From NCBI RefSeq assembly GCF_030269305.1, contig NZ_BSTC01000004.1:62001-126000 (forward strand): a DNA stretch of 64,000 bases. Direction: 5' to 3'. The notes below the pieces were generated by a model. The model did not search any database. It was not told the origin of the DNA and saw only the letters and a program-made list of their open reading frames with translations. This stretch comes from Kineosporia sp. NBRC 101731. GTDB lineage: Bacteria; Actinomycetota; Actinomycetes; Actinomycetales; Kineosporiaceae. Of the stretch, positions 61,876 to 64,000 are shown in pieces. How positions within the stretch are numbered: the first letter of the stretch is position 1; every line of letters begins with the position of its first letter. The position numbers and the translations under genes are program-made.

Positions 61876-62257
61876 TGGCGGATGACCCCGGGCTCCTAGC
61901 TTCCAGGCGGGGTTGCCTGTGCTTTTGTTGGTGAGCGAAAGCCTGTTATCAGATATGAGTGATGGCGACGGGCAGCTCCGAATCACCAGGAAACGCTGCA
62001 CCGCACCATCACGCTCGTACCTGACTCTCTCAGCAGCCCCGTCTCACGGCCGCAGCAGCTCGCCGCAAGGCCGAGTTCCACCCATCGAGCTCGGCTGGAG
62101 GGTCTTCTGCGAAACCGGACAGGACCACCTCCAGACGACCGCCCGCGTCCCCCGCCTTGGCCTTCCCTCCCCAGAGCCGGATCTCGGCCGAAACACGCCA
62201 CCACCGGCGAGGTCTTGCACGATCACGAACGGGTGGGCGAAGGCCCCTCCCCCACCA
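61876..62257. other. gene-free segment carrying element copy 6
   Basis: Between the recombinase-like gene and the converging GNAT gene I see no supported gene. Copy 6 is the only structured feature. Confidence 0.45.
61940..61950 (-). repeat. GATAACAGGCT element, copy 6 (inverted)
   Basis: AGCCTGTTATC on the plus strand, 65 bases after the stop of the recombinase-like gene. With copy 5 it brackets that gene. Confidence 0.85.
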
Positions 62258-63220
62258 TCAGGCCGACCCCACGGGCGCCTCGAGGAGCAGACGGTTCTCC
62301 GTCACCCGGAACCCGGCCCGCCCCAACGCCCGCGCCATCGGGATGTTGGCCAGATCAGTGGTGGCGGTGATGTATTCGGATCCCTGCCCGGCATGGAAAC
62401 GAATAATCTCGGCGAGTAGGTCATCGACGATCCCCCGGCCCCGGTGGGCGGGGAGGACGCCGAGGTAGCCGACATTGCGGTGGTAGGGGGTCGCCGAGGG
62501 AACGATGAAACCCACCGGCTCCCCCGTGGCGGTGGTGGCCATGCGCCACCAGTCCCGCTCACCGGGGCAGTCGAGGTAGAAGTCGTAGTCGTCACGGGCC
62601 TGGGCGGCAGGGGTCATGACCGCCAGGGACCTGCGGGTGTTGAGGTCCAGAGTGCCGACGGCCGCCCGTTCGAAGAGGTCGAGGAACTCTCTCTCGGTGC
62701 CGGGGCGCATACGCAGGCGGCCAGTCGCAGGTGGTTGCCCGGCCCTCGGTTCCCAGGCGTAGCGGAGTCGTTCCACCTGTTCGGTCAGGGCGGCCGCGGC
62801 GGCGGCGCGCAGACGCCAGCCGACGGCGTCCCGGGCAGCCGGGTCGTCACGCCAGTGCGTGGGCAGGGCCAGCTGGTAGGCGGGAGGCCGGGCCGACCCG
62901 ATGAGCGCGCGATGCGCCGATATCAGCAGGTCAGCCGCGACCTGGGCGCGATCCGGGACACGTTCCAGCAGGTGCAGGCAGTCCAGGGCCAAGGGTGCGG
63001 TGCTGTCGGAGCGTCCCCACCACAGGGCCCGGCCGAGCAACGTGCCGTCCTGGTCGAGCACGAGCCAGGTCCAGGGCCATCGCAGACGCCCTGCGGCCAG
63101 TTCTTCCTGGAGGCGCCGCGGGCCGATGGTGCCGACGGCCCGGTCGAGGGGAAAAGCGAGCAGGGCGTCGAGGTCGGCCGGGATGGCGGGGCGGATGTGC
63201 ACGACCTCTGGATACTTCAC
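62258..63220 (-). CDS. tandem GNAT-type acetyltransferase
   Basis: About 320 residues with two GNAT-like halves: a degenerate one to about residue 140, and a complete one with L-P-A-H-R-G-R-G-I-V (acetyl-CoA loop) and A-L-G-R-A-G-F-R-V-T-E-N near the end. The GTG at 63220 is chosen at the domain start. The open frame continues upstream without homology. Acceptor unknown. Divergent from the next gene. Confidence 0.8.
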   Translation of the reverse strand: MKYPEVVHIRPAIPADLDALLAFPLDRAVGTIGPRRLQEELAAGRLRWPWTWLVLDQDGTLLGRALWWGRSDSTAPLALDCLHLLERVPDRAQVAADLLISAHRALIGSARPPAYQLALPTHWRDDPAARDAVGWRLRAAAAAALTEQVERLRYAWEPRAGQPPATGRLRMRPGTEREFLDLFERAAVGTLDLNTRRSLAVMTPAAQARDDYDFYLDCPGERDWWRMATTATGEPVGFIVPSATPYHRNVGYLGVLPAHRGRGIVDDLLAEIIRFHAGQGSEYITATTDLANIPMARALGRAGFRVTENRLLLEAPVGSA

Positions 63221-63268
63221 GGCAGCGGCGGTACCCAGCGAATAACGACTGTTGCCGCTCCCCCGTCG

Positions 63269-63934
63269 ATGACAGCATCCAGATTTGTGACGAACCCTGC
63301 GAACCGCTACGACGCCGTCTTCCTCGAGACCCTGCCCCCGGTGGCCCACCTGATCGACGAGCCGGCGCTCACCGAGCGCTGGGACCAGGAGAGTGTGCTG
63401 GCCAAGATGTCCGTAGGGGCATTGGCCTGCCACCTGAACCGGCAGATCACGTTGGCGCACCAGTTACTGAGCACACCCACGGACTTCCCCGTGCTGAGCG
63501 GCGGAGCCGATGAGCACTATGCGCGGGCGGCGTGGGTCACGACGACCTCTCCCGACGACCCCGAGAACGACCGCAGCAGTTATGAGGAAGAGGCGCGGTG
63601 GGGCGTCCACCGTTTGAGGGAGGCCACCACGAGGGCCGCGCACGAGGTGACCACCCTGCTGACAGGCGATGGCGCAGGCGAGCTGGCGGGCTTGCCGTGG
63701 CAGGGGTGGGCACTGCGGCGGGACGCGTTTCTGCTGACACGGATGCTCGAGGTCGTGGTGCATGCCGATGACCTGGCGCTGAGCATCGGGGTGCCAACGC
63801 CGGCGTTCACCGCGGGGGTGTTCGAGCCGGTGGTGGAGTTGCTGGCGCGTCTGGCGGCGCGCCGGCACGGTCAGTCGGCGGTGATCGGTGCGTTGTCCCG
63901 TCGGGAACGCGACCGGGGTGTCTCGGCGTTCTGA
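63269..63934 (+). CDS. DinB/maleylpyruvate-isomerase-N-type protein
   Basis: A 221-residue four-helix-bundle protein with the MDMPI/DinB layout: a helix with C-H-L-N-R-Q, and L-E-V-V-V-H-A-D-D-L-A-L containing the second metal-ligand His. Relatives are mycothiol-dependent enzymes of actinomycetes. ATG 63269 is in frame with no strong ribosome site. The first metal ligand is likely the His in A-C-H-L. Confidence 0.78.
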   Translation: MTASRFVTNPANRYDAVFLETLPPVAHLIDEPALTERWDQESVLAKMSVGALACHLNRQITLAHQLLSTPTDFPVLSGGADEHYARAAWVTTTSPDDPENDRSSYEEEARWGVHRLREATTRAAHEVTTLLTGDGAGELAGLPWQGWALRRDAFLLTRMLEVVVHADDLALSIGVPTPAFTAGVFEPVVELLARLAARRHGQSAVIGALSRRERDRGVSAF

Positions 63935-64000
63935 CCCGCTCTGACAGCTCTGACAGTTCTGAAACGGTCTCAGGCGGGGTGTTCGGGCAGCCAGGTGCGG

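Noticed and set aside
13622-61950. The 11-bp element as a chromosomal dif site or DnaA box
   Set aside because: It lacks the paired arms of dif and the TTGTCCACA/TTATCCACA pattern of DnaA boxes; six clustered copies also do not fit a single dif.

Overview
The window is high-G+C DNA from an actinomycete. GTG starts are common, the third codon position is strongly G/C, and the content is typical of the group: an IPT/TIG surface protein with an LAxTG sorting signal, multi-membrane GGDEF proteins, Bcr/CflA export, DUF4180 and DUF4265 proteins, and a secreted M1 peptidase. A Kineosporia-like organism is a guess from overall flavour, not a result. I see no rRNA, tRNA or CRISPR array.

Layout. 1-8.2 kb: the 3' part of a giant cell-wall-anchored IPT/TIG repeat protein. 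8.4-13.6 kb: a quinone oxidoreductase, two adjacent paralogous membrane diguanylate cyclases and a GNAT gene that overlaps the second cyclase tail to tail. 13.6-17.5 kb: a divergent drug-exporter/MarR pair, an epimerase and a LysE exporter, separated by three identical copies of an 11-bp element, GATAACAGGCT. 17.5-25.2 kb: MerR/VOC pair, a translationally coupled methyltransferase/kinase pair, DUF4265 and coiled-coil proteins, a chemoreceptor and a secreted ricin-type lectin. 25.3-32 kb: a decayed histidine kinase/response regulator, a DUF4157 (eCIS-type) protein, a membrane protein and a broken LuxR-type regulator. 32-35.1 kb: an anaerobic ribonucleotide reductase operon (nrdD-nrdG-YciI-like) with candidate NrdR boxes. 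35.2-41.6 kb: ROK repressor, ankyrin protein, APH(6)-like kinase, M1 aminopeptidase, histidine phosphatase. 41.8-54.2 kb: two intact tyrosine recombinases with, between them, a kinase/receiver pair, an azoreductase/MarR divergon, a lone response regulator and an epimerase/XRE divergon. 54.2-64 kb: small enzymes, a HicA-like protein, several wrecked genes, and a third recombinase-like gene without its catalytic C terminus, associated with three more copies of the 11-bp element in the opposite orientation.

How it fits together. Nutrient and stress responses dominate, with many small regulator-plus-enzyme divergons. The interval between the two clusters of the 11-bp element holds two intact recombinases and at least seven gene remnants: a kinase-regulator fusion, a LuxR regulator, an IMPase tail, two APH kinases, a seryl-tRNA synthetase and a methyltransferase tail. 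This is what a recombining, decaying accessory region looks like. The 11-bp element is the best candidate here for an undescribed system. It is AT-rich, identical in six places, sits at gene ends or in short gaps, brackets single-gene segments and accompanies a recombinase-like gene. Whether it is a recombination site, an operator or a promoter element cannot be settled from this sequence.
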